From contig NW_026250679.1 of assembly GCF_024244095.1 (NCBI RefSeq), positions 1 to 64,000 of the forward strand: a DNA stretch of 64,000 nucleotides. Reading direction: 5' to 3'. Below the pieces are notes generated by a model, which saw only the letters and a program-made list of their open reading frames with translations, ran no database searches and was not told the origin of the DNA. Position numbers and translations under genes: made by a program. This document shows, in pieces, positions 35,386-44,024 of the stretch. Within the stretch, counting starts at the first letter, position 1. The number at the start of each line of letters is the position of its first letter. The stretch comes from Nematocida homosporus (lineage: Eukaryota > Microsporidia).

Positions 35386-37569
35386 CTAGTCGTTTTGTTG
35401 ATTCAAAATGTTTTCGGCTATCTCAATTACCTTTTTAGGAAATCCGACATATTTGGCGACATTTAATCCGTATGAGCCTTGGCCGATTCCATCTTCAACT
35501 TTATAGGTCATAATAGCTGTAGTATCGGTTAGGATACAACTGACTTGTTTGTTGCAGACACCGGGGATATGGCAGATGTCGTAGAAATGGGTAGCGAAGA
35601 GAGTGGTGGCTCCAAGTGAGAGAATATGTTCGGTGGCGGCTTGGGCGATAGCGTATCCATCGGCATCACTGGTGCCACGACCGAGTTCATCAATAATGAC
35701 TAGAGAGTGCTGGTCGGCTTCATTGAGGATTTTGGAGACATCGTTCATTTCGGCCATGAAAGTACTGATGTTCTTCTCTGGGGAGTCAGCGGCACCAATT
35801 CTAATAAAGAGTGAATTAAAGATGGGAATATGGGCTGAATCAGCGGGAATAAAAGAACCCATTTGGGCCAGTAGAGTTATCATGGCGATGGTTTTTAAGA
35901 AGGTGGTTTTGCCGCCCATATTAGGACCGGTTAAGACACAGAATTTAGTGGCGGTTAGTTGGAGATCGTTTTTGGTAAGTTCGGGTGGATGCCGGCCTTG
36001 GGAACTTTGGCGGCGGTGAATGGCCGGGAGAAGAGGGTGGTAGACACCTTGGACATTGTATTCGGAAGTGGTGAACGTAGGACGAATGAACCCATTGGTT
36101 TTGGCAAACTCGGCTAGACTGGCGAAAACATCAATAAGGGCAAACATATGGTTGATGACTTCAAGCCAACTACGGTATGCATTGATACTACTACGAAGGT
36201 CTTGGAGGATTTTATCGGCTTCAGTTTGAATGTCGGCTGTAATGGTTTTAAGCTTGGCATCTAGTTGTTTGAGTCGGATGGTTGTGAAGAAGATACCGGC
36301 CTTCTGGGCGGAGAGTTGAATAAAGTCGGTGCCGGTAAGGATTGCCCCTTCAGTTCTGGGGATTTTCATATGGTAGCCGTAGATGGAATTAGTTTCTAGT
36401 TTGACTTTGGCTTTTTGAAGGTTCTTGGCTTGAACTGCCTGGTTGTAGGTCAGGAGGATTTCTTTTTCGACCTCTTGCTTGGCCGTGTAGAGATCGGCGA
36501 GTTTGATCGATTGGTTGGCTCGGATTTCTTGGGTGGTTGGGTCAATGGCACGATCGATCATGGCTAAGACTTCTTCACAGGCCGAGCAAGATCCTTTAAG
36601 TGTATTTATCTCGGGTTCAAGACTTTTGATAAATGAAACTGTATCTAAGATCTGAGTGGCTTTAGTAAGGGTAGTAGTGATTTTCAAAACATCCTGGATG
36701 GAGATAGTGGTTTTAGCCAGCTTTTTACAGATCACTAAAATATCAGGAGTACGAGCTAGTTGTTTCTTGATACTTTCGGCATAATCAAGCATCTCTTCGA
36801 CAATGGAGTGTCTTCTTTCAATTTCGTCACGGCAAATTAGAGGTAGTCGAATGAACACGCGTAAGAGTCTTCTGCCTTGTACGGTTGTGCACCTTATCTC
36901 ATCCCAGAGATTGACTTCGCCTTCAAGAAGGGATTTAGCTGCCCAGCCGTCCATGCGCAATGAGTTGGACATTTGACCGGTTGATTGGGTATAGGTATTT
37001 GTTCTGAGGTTAAAGAAGTCTTCAATTAGACCGGTAGCTTTCTCAGCTAAGGTTTCTCCTTTGGGGTGTTTAGATAAGCAGTGATGGGCTATGCCCATAG
37101 CTACTAAGAGCTTTTCTAAAGCCTTATCTTTATAAACAACCTCTTTAATGTTCTGTTCGTAGAGAACATGAACCAGATTAGAGAAAATCTCTGTATCTCG
37201 GAATTCAAAATAGATAACGGTTTTTTCAAAAGTACAAACTGATGATAACGAAATAGTCGCTCCTGCACTATCCCATTGCACTATAATCCCTCCTACACGC
37301 GATAAGTCAGAATCACCAACCAAATACTCTGCAAATTCAGACCAGTTACCGGGTGAGGCCTGGCGAATGCAGATATCCCGGCCATTAATCTCAGCATATT
37401 CTTCAATACTACACTGTTTTTCACGAATTAGAGTGCTTACTAATTCGCCGATTTTATGAACTGGGATTTTGACCTCACCTTCACCTTTCTCTTGCATGGC
37501 ATCTCTAACTATAACGGCAAATTCGGGATAAACAATGTAATGTTCTCCTTTCAGCTTAAACTTGACCAT
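35386..37569 (-). CDS. MSH2: DNA mismatch-repair ATPase MSH2
   Basis: A 727-residue MutS homolog. The ATPase core is complete: Walker A GPNMGGKTT (about residues 548-556), GAADSPEKNISTFMAEM, Walker B SLVIIDELGRGTSDADG, and TLFATHFYDI. The ISTFMAEM and GAxDS context and the absence of a Phe-x-Glu mismatch motif at the N-terminus favour MSH2 over MSH6. Lever and clamp helices are present with a compact clamp. It is about 200 residues shorter than yeast MSH2 (964). It forms MutS-alpha with MSH6 in the nucleus. The start overlaps the GID8 stop by 19 bp on the same strand, and the end is 27 bp from ENP2, forming a four-gene block. Confidence 0.85.
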   Translation of the reverse strand: MVKFKLKGEHYIVYPEFAVIVRDAMQEKGEGEVKIPVHKIGELVSTLIREKQCSIEEYAEINGRDICIRQASPGNWSEFAEYLVGDSDLSRVGGIIVQWDSAGATISLSSVCTFEKTVIYFEFRDTEIFSNLVHVLYEQNIKEVVYKDKALEKLLVAMGIAHHCLSKHPKGETLAEKATGLIEDFFNLRTNTYTQSTGQMSNSLRMDGWAAKSLLEGEVNLWDEIRCTTVQGRRLLRVFIRLPLICRDEIERRHSIVEEMLDYAESIKKQLARTPDILVICKKLAKTTISIQDVLKITTTLTKATQILDTVSFIKSLEPEINTLKGSCSACEEVLAMIDRAIDPTTQEIRANQSIKLADLYTAKQEVEKEILLTYNQAVQAKNLQKAKVKLETNSIYGYHMKIPRTEGAILTGTDFIQLSAQKAGIFFTTIRLKQLDAKLKTITADIQTEADKILQDLRSSINAYRSWLEVINHMFALIDVFASLAEFAKTNGFIRPTFTTSEYNVQGVYHPLLPAIHRRQSSQGRHPPELTKNDLQLTATKFCVLTGPNMGGKTTFLKTIAMITLLAQMGSFIPADSAHIPIFNSLFIRIGAADSPEKNISTFMAEMNDVSKILNEADQHSLVIIDELGRGTSDADGYAIAQAATEHILSLGATTLFATHFYDICHIPGVCNKQVSCILTDTTAIMTYKVEDGIGQGSYGLNVAKYVGFPKKVIEIAENILNQQND

Positions 37570-38177
37570 AAAAAAACAAGATGGCCATTGATGACTTTAT
37601 TCGGACTTCTTGAGCCACTCTGCGATTTCCCTAATCTGCGCACAAGATTCAAGTAGTGAAGATCTTCTTCCATATAGCTTTTCTTAAAATTAGACCTATT
37701 TAACTTACCTTTAACGGCTGCATCGATAGCAGCAAAGAGTGTATCGCGTCTTTCTAAACTCAGAAAGTCCTTAGAAACACTGCACTCTTCTGGATTCTTG
37801 TAGGCCAGCAGAAGAAAGAGATTATCAGTTTGCATAATGTTCTGGCCCTGCTGAATACAAGCCCGGCCAAAGACCAGGGCCTTCTCAGGCTCGTCTTTGC
37901 GAACGAGTTCAATGAAGGTCTGAGTGTTCAGCTGAGATGCAAGTTCCTGATTCTCTTGGAGTAGTTTGGGGAGTTCTTTGTCCAGTAGAACTTGTGCCTT
38001 TTCGGTTTCACCGGCTAGGATCCAGGTTTTGATCTGGTGGCGCAGAGCTACTTTGGCTTCATCCGTAGGTTGCATTTGCTTCAAAGTCTCAATGTAACAT
38101 TTAGAGATAAGATAGTCCAGAACAAACGAAACCTCCCTTGTTCCTTTCTGTACTCTTTTAGTCTCTGCCTCCTTCAT
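37551..38177 (-). CDS. GID8: GID8-like LisH/CTLH-CRA protein of the GID E3 ligase
   Basis: The 208-residue product starts at ATG 38177. An N-terminal LisH-like helix pair (FVLDYLISKCYIETLKQM) is followed by a CTLH segment (IKTWILAGETEKAQVLLDKE, then LPKLLQENQELASQLNTQTF) and a CRA segment (FIELVRKDEPEKALVFGRAC, then LLAYKNPEE). This is the exact order of GID8/TWA1, a scaffold subunit of the CTLH/GID ubiquitin ligase that degrades gluconeogenic enzymes in yeast. Length is near normal (228 in human). The final 19 bp overlap MSH2. Upstream, the TBC gene ends 18 bp away. Confidence 0.85.
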   Translation of the reverse strand: MKEAETKRVQKGTREVSFVLDYLISKCYIETLKQMQPTDEAKVALRHQIKTWILAGETEKAQVLLDKELPKLLQENQELASQLNTQTFIELVRKDEPEKALVFGRACIQQGQNIMQTDNLFLLLAYKNPEECSVSKDFLSLERRDTLFAAIDAAVKGKLNRSNFKKSYMEEDLHYLNLVRRLGKSQSGSRSPNKVINGHLVFLWSSLS

Positions 38178-38195
38178 ACAAACAAACAATAGACC

Positions 38196-39011
38196 TTATT
38201 TATTTGTTTTGACTTTCCTCATCATCTTTTCGGCTCTTTTGAGTGATAGTTGAATGTCTATCTTTGGTTTTTGCAGTAATAGTAAGGCATCATGTACAAC
38301 CCGGCCCATTAGTTGGTTTCGCATTTGAATAAGAACGGCAGCACAGAAGAAGGGAAGAAACCGGTGTATGGGTCGTTCTTGAAATAATCGGTCCCATAAA
38401 CAAAGAGTTTCGGAGAGTGGTAGTTCACCAGCAAATAACAAGAACATCCAGCGCAAATGAAAGGCTGATAGATGGAAAATATCCATATCATGTAGTGCCT
38501 GGTATAGTTGTGTATCATTCTGTTGCAGAATAGCAAGGATGGCTTCGGTTTGGCCGCTCATTCCTAGGGCTGATACGTCCATTTTCTCAGAGAATAGATC
38601 GCCCATATCTACCATGATCCCAAAGAAGCAGAAGTAAGTTAAAGACTCAGCGTACGCATCTTCACCACCACTAATCATTACATAATGAACAATTGCACAG
38701 ATCCAATTCATGCCCTGTACGTAGCCAATAGTTTTATTGGTCAGTGCATAAACCATGAGGACTCTTTCAATAGCTTCTTTCCTTTCCTGTACAAAGTCAT
38801 TATTCATTTCCGCACCGCCCTGGACTATTCTAGTTCGTTCAATATCTTTCTTAATCAGAGATATTGTTGCACTAGGAACTGTTTTTTCAGCCGCCACCAA
38901 GTAACTATCATACAGCCCTTTCCTTTCCTCCAAAAACTGAGATCTACTCATTTGCGGGGGCACACACCCTAGTAGAGCCATCCATCGCTCTTTCCTCCGC
39001 CGATTACTCAT
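38196..39011 (-). CDS. TBC-domain Rab GTPase-activating protein
   Basis: The 271-residue product starts at ATG 39011 and is essentially one TBC domain. The catalytic dual fingers are present: Arg59 in IKKDIERTR and Gln99 in IGYVQGMNWI. Other TBC blocks are YCFFGIMVDMGDLF, LYQALHDMDIFHLSAFHLRW and LPLSETLCLWDRLF. It should stimulate GTP hydrolysis by a Rab in vesicle traffic; which Rab cannot be told. TBC proteins of fungi are usually larger. It is the first gene of the tight TBC-GID8-MSH2-ENP2 same-strand block. Confidence 0.88.
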   Translation of the reverse strand: MSNRRRKERWMALLGCVPPQMSRSQFLEERKGLYDSYLVAAEKTVPSATISLIKKDIERTRIVQGGAEMNNDFVQERKEAIERVLMVYALTNKTIGYVQGMNWICAIVHYVMISGGEDAYAESLTYFCFFGIMVDMGDLFSEKMDVSALGMSGQTEAILAILQQNDTQLYQALHDMDIFHLSAFHLRWMFLLFAGELPLSETLCLWDRLFQERPIHRFLPFFCAAVLIQMRNQLMGRVVHDALLLLQKPKIDIQLSLKRAEKMMRKVKTNK

Positions 39012-39610
39012 AAACAAACAACATTAATCTATCCCATACAAACTCAATCCAACTACTCCGTTATTATCTTCTATTGTTTATTCTCCCCAGCACCAAACAA
39101 GCACACAATCTCTATCTAATCCAAGTACTAATAAAAGCCCAACTATCTACTACCTCAACATCAAAATACTATAAGTCTTATCTAACATCCTATCTAACTA
39201 CCAAGTGCTACCTCAACATCAGCATGACTCAATACTAACTCAATCCCAATTCTAACTCAAACCTAATACTAACTAAGTCCAAACCCAACTCAACTCAATC
39301 CAAACTCAACCCAATATGAAACTAAAACCCCAAAGACAAGACTTCATTTCAAAATTCAAGCAGACTTAAATTAGAGTTTAAATTCCAATCTACTCCTCAC
39401 CAAACTAACTCATCTCAAACCATCTCAAACCAGCCAAATCACAACACAAATCAACCTCAACCACCCAAATCACAACACAACCAACCTTAATCCACCCAAT
39501 ACTAACACAAACTCAACCCAAACTCAATCCAATCTATCCAAAATCAACCTATAACTCAAAGATGTCCATTTATAGTAATTAAATTTTGTCATATTCAGTC
39601 CGATTCCGTC
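39012..39610. repeat. C-rich divergent spacer of CAACCCAAACTCAATCC repeats
   Basis: The 599-bp spacer has almost no G on the plus strand. It is built of AACTCAA, ATACTAACTCAA, AATCACAACACAA and CAACC short repeats. It separates divergent TBC and TFIIF-alpha genes. The last ~55 bp are AT-rich (TTTATAGTAATTAAATTTTG), the likely core promoter of the plus-strand gene. Confidence 0.7.
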
Positions 39611-40528
39611 ATGAAGCGAGTTATCATTAACAATCTACTAGATAAAAACATTGCTACTATTCAAAATATGGGTGATGATTTAGTTCCTCCTTTGTATCTC
39701 CAAAGAGATCCTGCACTTATCATTGAAGATGAAGAGCCCGCTCCTATCAATCCACCTAAGATCAATCGGAAAAAAGCCGAGATTCTCGAGTATCAAGAAC
39801 CCGAAGAAGAAAGAGAACATAAAGAAGAAAGAATTCCCTGGTTACTAGAAGATAGTGAACAACGCGCCTTTGTAGGTCATCCCATGCAAACTCGTATCAC
39901 TGAAGACTACCCCTGCACTTACTATGCCATGGTTCAAGAGAAGAACGAAATCAAATTCTATCGCATTCGCAAGTGGTACAAGTTCTCCCCTAAGATCCAG
40001 TACGAAACTCTTACCTTAGAAGAGGCCGAAGAGAAGATGCAAAGAAGGTTCAAAGATACCGGACCAGCTGAACATACTCGTAATGATACGGAGGAGTACA
40101 AAGACGATGAGTTTGAGTACAAAGAAGTCTTTGATGATGACGATGAGGGAGATATCAGTCCTGAAAAAGGAGAAAGTGCGCGCAAGAAGAAACTCGACTC
40201 ATCCGGTAAAGATCTCAAAAAACTAGTCAAAAACTACGAGAAGACCCAATCGGATGATTCCAATGGCACTTCAACTGAAGGTCCTAAAACCGAAATATCC
40301 GAAACTCCTACTTCTGAAATCACCGAATTAGATGTTAAAATGCACTTATACTCCGGTCCAATGTTAATTAAGACGCTTATCGAAAAATTCAAAAGCCGGT
40401 TTAAGGCCCATCCAGGCAGTAAAGAGACTCTTCGCCTACTTATTAAACGCATGTGCAACATAAGAACAGATCCGAAAACGGGCGAAAAGCTTCTCGTCTT
40501 AAAAGAAAGAGTAGCAGAGAGTAAATAA
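39611..40528 (+). CDS. TFG1: TFIIF alpha subunit (RAP74/TFG1-like)
   Basis: The 305-residue product has the RAP74 N-terminal dimerisation motif: IPWLLEDSEQRAFVGHPMQT, followed by YYAMVQEKNEIKFYRIRKWY, then KFSPKIQYETLTLEEAEEKM (family form P-W-x-L-E-D...W-Y-x-F-x-P-x-x-x-Y-x-T-L-x-x-E-E-A-E). A central acidic then Lys/Ser-rich linker follows. The C-terminal ~80 residues look like the winged-helix that binds the Pol II CTD phosphatase (MLIKTLIEKFKSRF...LRLLIKRMCNIRT). It acts with Pol II at initiation. Yeast Tfg1 has 735 residues, so this is a strongly shortened form. It is followed 13 bp later by the RhoGEF gene. Confidence 0.8.
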   Translation: MKRVIINNLLDKNIATIQNMGDDLVPPLYLQRDPALIIEDEEPAPINPPKINRKKAEILEYQEPEEEREHKEERIPWLLEDSEQRAFVGHPMQTRITEDYPCTYYAMVQEKNEIKFYRIRKWYKFSPKIQYETLTLEEAEEKMQRRFKDTGPAEHTRNDTEEYKDDEFEYKEVFDDDDEGDISPEKGESARKKKLDSSGKDLKKLVKNYEKTQSDDSNGTSTEGPKTEISETPTSEITELDVKMHLYSGPMLIKTLIEKFKSRFKAHPGSKETLRLLIKRMCNIRTDPKTGEKLLVLKERVAESK

Positions 40529-40541
40529 ACAAACTGTGTAT

Positions 40542-42602
40542 ATGAGTATGAGTACTATATCCAATACAAAGAACGAGGCAAAGAGGATGCAAGCTTTGCT
40601 TGAACTCTTTCAGTCGGAGGCGGAGTATACTTATGATTTGATTTTATGGACGAGGACTTTCAAGCACTTGGTAGTCAATACTTCCAACCTTTCGACATAT
40701 AACAAGCAAGTCTTTATTTCTAATGTGATGCTTAATTCACAATCTATCTTTGATCTTCACGATGAGATCTTTCAAGTAATGTGCACGACCTTTTCCATGG
40801 CCCGGAATACACCGAAGGAAGTCTTCTTAGCTATGGAAATCTCGACTGAGCAGGTTGAGGAAGTATGTTCGGCCATTATCAAGCGCAAGGCAAGAATGTT
40901 GCAGATCTATTCTGAGTATGCTAATCGGGTGCCCCAAGCTACTGGGGATATGGAGAGATTATTAGGTGAGAATCCGGCTTTTGATAGTGAGGCTTCTGAA
41001 GTACTGATGCGGATGAACCGATTGCATCTGGGGTACTCGCACTTTATTATGCGGCCAATGCAGAAGATTGCCCGATACCCTTTGTTGTTGCAGGCTATCC
41101 ACAAGAAAGCACGTGAGAATGAAGTAAACATTCTTGAAGAGACAAGTCAGGCCATCCAGCAGATCAATATCATGGTTAACCAAAATGTCCAGTACTCTGC
41201 CAATTACTTTACGCTCTACCATTTAGTGCATACTTCTAATATTCGTGACACACATAACCAAGTCTCAGCTGGGATTATGCAGAAGGACCGGAAACTCATT
41301 CGCCTGGAAGAAATGACTTTACAGGCCGATCGGTCTAAACAGTCCGTTACAGTGGTGCTCCTAGATAATTGTATGTTTATCTTGTATAATATTATTCGGA
41401 CGGCCTCCAGTTCAACTGCCAATCACCAGAACGTCTATGAAAAGAAGATCCTTAATGGGTTTATGCCTTTAAACAATATCACCGCTGAACTAGTTAAACA
41501 TCCAGTCACTGGTGATATTTACCAACTCTTAATTAGCTGTAAAGACCAGACTTACTGTTTAGAAGGAGCTGAATGGTTGCTTGAAGGTATGTGCAAAGAC
41601 ATTGTTGATACGATCGCCGTGGAAAAGGATAAGTTTATTCCGATTACTGTGCAACAACTAGAACTAAACCCACCTGGTGAGAACGTTTCCCTAGCTGTCA
41701 TACGTCCTAATCCTAACTACGCACCCGAGGAAGAACTTTCCATTACCGCTATTGGAGATTTAGCTCTAGGCTGTACTACCGGCCTATCTATCATAACACC
41801 AGCCCAAACAGCGACTATTTCTAGCAAAGAGACCAACCAAGTCTGGTATGTCGCCCATCTTAATACTCTTTTCTTTCGCAGTCTCCGCACGTTGTACTAC
41901 ACCATTATCCATGAAGATTTGGCCAATCTTAGCTTGAAACGTTTATCTGGATCCGTTTCATCCTTCTTTCTTGACCAGTGCCAGCTAGCCGATAATACCG
42001 ATCCAATTGACTACCTAGTGGTCAAGCAGGTAGGTTTCTTAGGCTCGGAAGAACTGTTTGTCTACAAACTTCTCATGAATGCCACGGAATCTTCATTGAA
42101 CAAAGAGACTTATCGCCGTATGTACATGGCCGGTGACATTAACTCAATAGCCTTATTTGGCACGCATATAGCCATTGCCTCCAATGATTTTGAACTGATA
42201 GATTTAGAAGATCTAACTACCCAAGAACTTCTAGATCCCCTTGATAAAACAATCTCTCTCTATGTAGACAAGAACAAAACCAAGCCACTATCAATAGTCA
42301 AAATTGAACCGGGTATTTATTTAGTATTTTTCAGTCATTTAGGTTTCTTTATCAACCAGTACGGTACTCGCAAAAGAACTAGCATTCTTTTTCTTTGGTT
42401 GATGGAAGCCAACGATGTTTTTCTTTTTCAAAATTATGTAGTTGCTATCAATACTACCCAAGTTAAAATTTTCACACTTTCTGATGGTATTCTTCGCGGG
42501 ATCTTAAACATCTCTAATGCTAAGAAATTGATCCACCCACAATACTTGCTAATCTATAATGATATCTATTTATATCGGATAACCATGGCCCAAACCCAAT
42601 AA
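40542..42602 (+). CDS. Rho1 GEF, ROM1/ROM2/TUS1-like (DH-PH-CNH)
   Basis: The 686-residue product starts at ATG 40542. The DH domain covers about residues 15-210, with QALLELFQSEAEYTYDL in its first helix and the DH signature FIMRPMQKIARYPLLLQAIH. A PH region follows (about 240-365). The C-terminal CNH/citron beta-propeller spans about 410-680 and ends GIYLVFFSHLGFFINQYGTR plus LRGILNISNAK. This order is the hallmark of fungal Rho1 exchange factors controlling the cell wall and actin. The N-terminal regulatory half of yeast Rom2 (1356 residues) is absent. It lies 13 bp after TFIIF alpha and 7 bp before IPI1. Confidence 0.88.
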   Translation: MSMSTISNTKNEAKRMQALLELFQSEAEYTYDLILWTRTFKHLVVNTSNLSTYNKQVFISNVMLNSQSIFDLHDEIFQVMCTTFSMARNTPKEVFLAMEISTEQVEEVCSAIIKRKARMLQIYSEYANRVPQATGDMERLLGENPAFDSEASEVLMRMNRLHLGYSHFIMRPMQKIARYPLLLQAIHKKARENEVNILEETSQAIQQINIMVNQNVQYSANYFTLYHLVHTSNIRDTHNQVSAGIMQKDRKLIRLEEMTLQADRSKQSVTVVLLDNCMFILYNIIRTASSSTANHQNVYEKKILNGFMPLNNITAELVKHPVTGDIYQLLISCKDQTYCLEGAEWLLEGMCKDIVDTIAVEKDKFIPITVQQLELNPPGENVSLAVIRPNPNYAPEEELSITAIGDLALGCTTGLSIITPAQTATISSKETNQVWYVAHLNTLFFRSLRTLYYTIIHEDLANLSLKRLSGSVSSFFLDQCQLADNTDPIDYLVVKQVGFLGSEELFVYKLLMNATESSLNKETYRRMYMAGDINSIALFGTHIAIASNDFELIDLEDLTTQELLDPLDKTISLYVDKNKTKPLSIVKIEPGIYLVFFSHLGFFINQYGTRKRTSILFLWLMEANDVFLFQNYVVAINTTQVKIFTLSDGILRGILNISNAKKLIHPQYLLIYNDIYLYRITMAQTQ

Positions 42603-42609
42603 AATTTTC

Positions 42610-43257
42610 ATGTTCAAGCGATATAAGTTACGTCCCAAAGTTATTCGGCCTCTTTCCGTACGTTCCCGAAGTATTGGAGTGGCCAAACGTATCTCAGATG
42701 AGTTAGTTAAAATTCTAGCCATGTTAAAACACAGTTCAGCCACAGTCCGATTGCGAGGGGCTAGAGAAGCCGAAAAACTAGCAACGATAAGTGAAGATAT
42801 GATCAAAGAAATTATGAAAATGGCCATTCATGATAAGAAAGAAGTTAGATCTCATTTTTATCGAGTAGCCAATTCACTTCTTTCTAAGGCTCTAACGACT
42901 GAACAGAAAGTCTGGGAAGAGTATTTGTTTCTTTATCTATCAGTAGTTACTAAGTGCACAGTTGTTGATGTCCGGAAAGACGGTTTACAGTTACTAGATA
43001 TGGTAGTTAAGTACTTTCCAGAGAAAACTAACCAGACTAAAGACGAGTTGATCAAGTGGCTAGTGAATGACGAGAAGATTCTGGGTTTGGATCCTAAAGA
43101 AGTCGGTTGGCATAAAGAGATTAAGAAACGCATTGAAGGTCTGCGGAATTTGAAAAAGACACAAGCTATCTCTACTCCTTATTCATCTACTATTTATTTG
43201 GGTTATACTCATTTGGCCGTTAATGGCCAAGTTGTGCGTTATTTTGCCATGAAATAG
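42610..43257 (+). CDS. IPI1: Ribosome-assembly protein IPI1/TEX10-like
   Basis: The 215-residue alpha-helical protein matches Ipi1/TEX10, part of the Rix1 complex that processes ITS2 and releases pre-60S particles. Family blocks are MLKHSSATVRLRGAREAEKL (form L-x-H-x-x-x-x-V-R-x-x-A-L-x-x-L), KKEVRSHFYRVANSLLSKAL, and YLFLYLSVVTKCTVVDVRKD followed by GLQLLDMVVKYFP (form Y-L-x-x-A-M-T-H-I-x-x-D-I-R-x-D-A-L-x-x-L-D). The basic N-terminus (FKRYKLRPKVIRPLSVRSRS) suits RNA or nucleolar binding. It is shorter than the yeast protein (334). AAAATTTTC fills the 7-bp gap from the previous stop. Confidence 0.75.
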   Translation: MFKRYKLRPKVIRPLSVRSRSIGVAKRISDELVKILAMLKHSSATVRLRGAREAEKLATISEDMIKEIMKMAIHDKKEVRSHFYRVANSLLSKALTTEQKVWEEYLFLYLSVVTKCTVVDVRKDGLQLLDMVVKYFPEKTNQTKDELIKWLVNDEKILGLDPKEVGWHKEIKKRIEGLRNLKKTQAISTPYSSTIYLGYTHLAVNGQVVRYFAMK

Positions 43258-44024
43258 ATAAATTGAGTTTATTATAGTATTAGATTGGGTTGTGTTAAGT
43301 TTAGATTAGTATTTAGTGGGGTTTAGTTTAGTTTAGTTTGGTATTGGGTTTAGTTTAGTCTAGTTTAGATTAGTATTAAGTGAGGTTTAGTTTAGTCTAG
43401 TTTGGTTTGGTATTTAGTGGGGTTTAGTTTAGTATTTAGTGAGGCTTAGGATTAAGTTGAATTGGGTTTAGTTTAGTATAACATTGAGTTGGGTTTAGTT
43501 TAGGATTAAATGAAGCTAAGTTTAGTATTGAGTTATATGGAGTTTATTGATTAAAAAGCAAAATTAGGTTGTGATTTAGATAAGATAAGCTATTGGGTTG
43601 GTCTGTTTTTGTGATATTATGTGCGGTATAATATGTACAGTTGAAATTAGCTTGGTAATTGGCAGAGTGTCAACTAAGTATTTCGCTGAGCACAAGATGT
43701 GATAGACTACTACGAATTTAGTGTGCCTCTTTAAATTGAATTGGGATTGTGCCTAGTCTAGATGAGTTATGGCTGATTATGATTAAGAGGTATAATGCAT
43801 TTGTAGCACTGAATATTAATGGGTTAAGTCAATTGCTTTGGAGAGTCTTATCTTAAACCTGTCTTGAAATAGATGGAGGACTGTGATTGGTCAGAAGTAC
43901 ACCTCAGATTGTACTTCTTGTGACTTTGTAGATATGGTAGAGATGAAAGAATACTTAGTTGAGATGGATTGATTAGTCTCAAAGATGTAGATTTGGCGGG
44001 AATGGGAAAGATTTTATTTCATCA
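43258..44024. repeat. G/T-rich repeat spacer with a hairpin and an E2F-like site
   Basis: Bases 43265-43545 are TTTAGTTTAGTATTTAGTGGGG/GTTTAGTTTAGTTTGGTATTG repeats. Bases 43614-43634 hold ATATTAT-GTGCGGT-ATAATAT, a 7-bp hairpin. From about 43640 the DNA is non-repetitive without a supported gene. TTTGGCGGGAA (43992-44002) lies 22 bp before the next ATG. Confidence 0.7.
43992..44002 (+). promoter_or_regulatory. E2F-like site TTTGGCGGGAA
   Basis: TTTGGCGGGAA matches the canonical E2F/DP site exactly and sits 22 bp upstream of the M16 peptidase ATG at 44025. A related TTTTGGCGAAAA is in the RPB8/AT-hook divergent promoter. Confidence 0.4.

Noticed and set aside
43650..43690. D-arm-like AGCTTGGTAATTGGCAGAGT
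   Set aside because: The following bases give no anticodon or T stem, so no cloverleaf forms.
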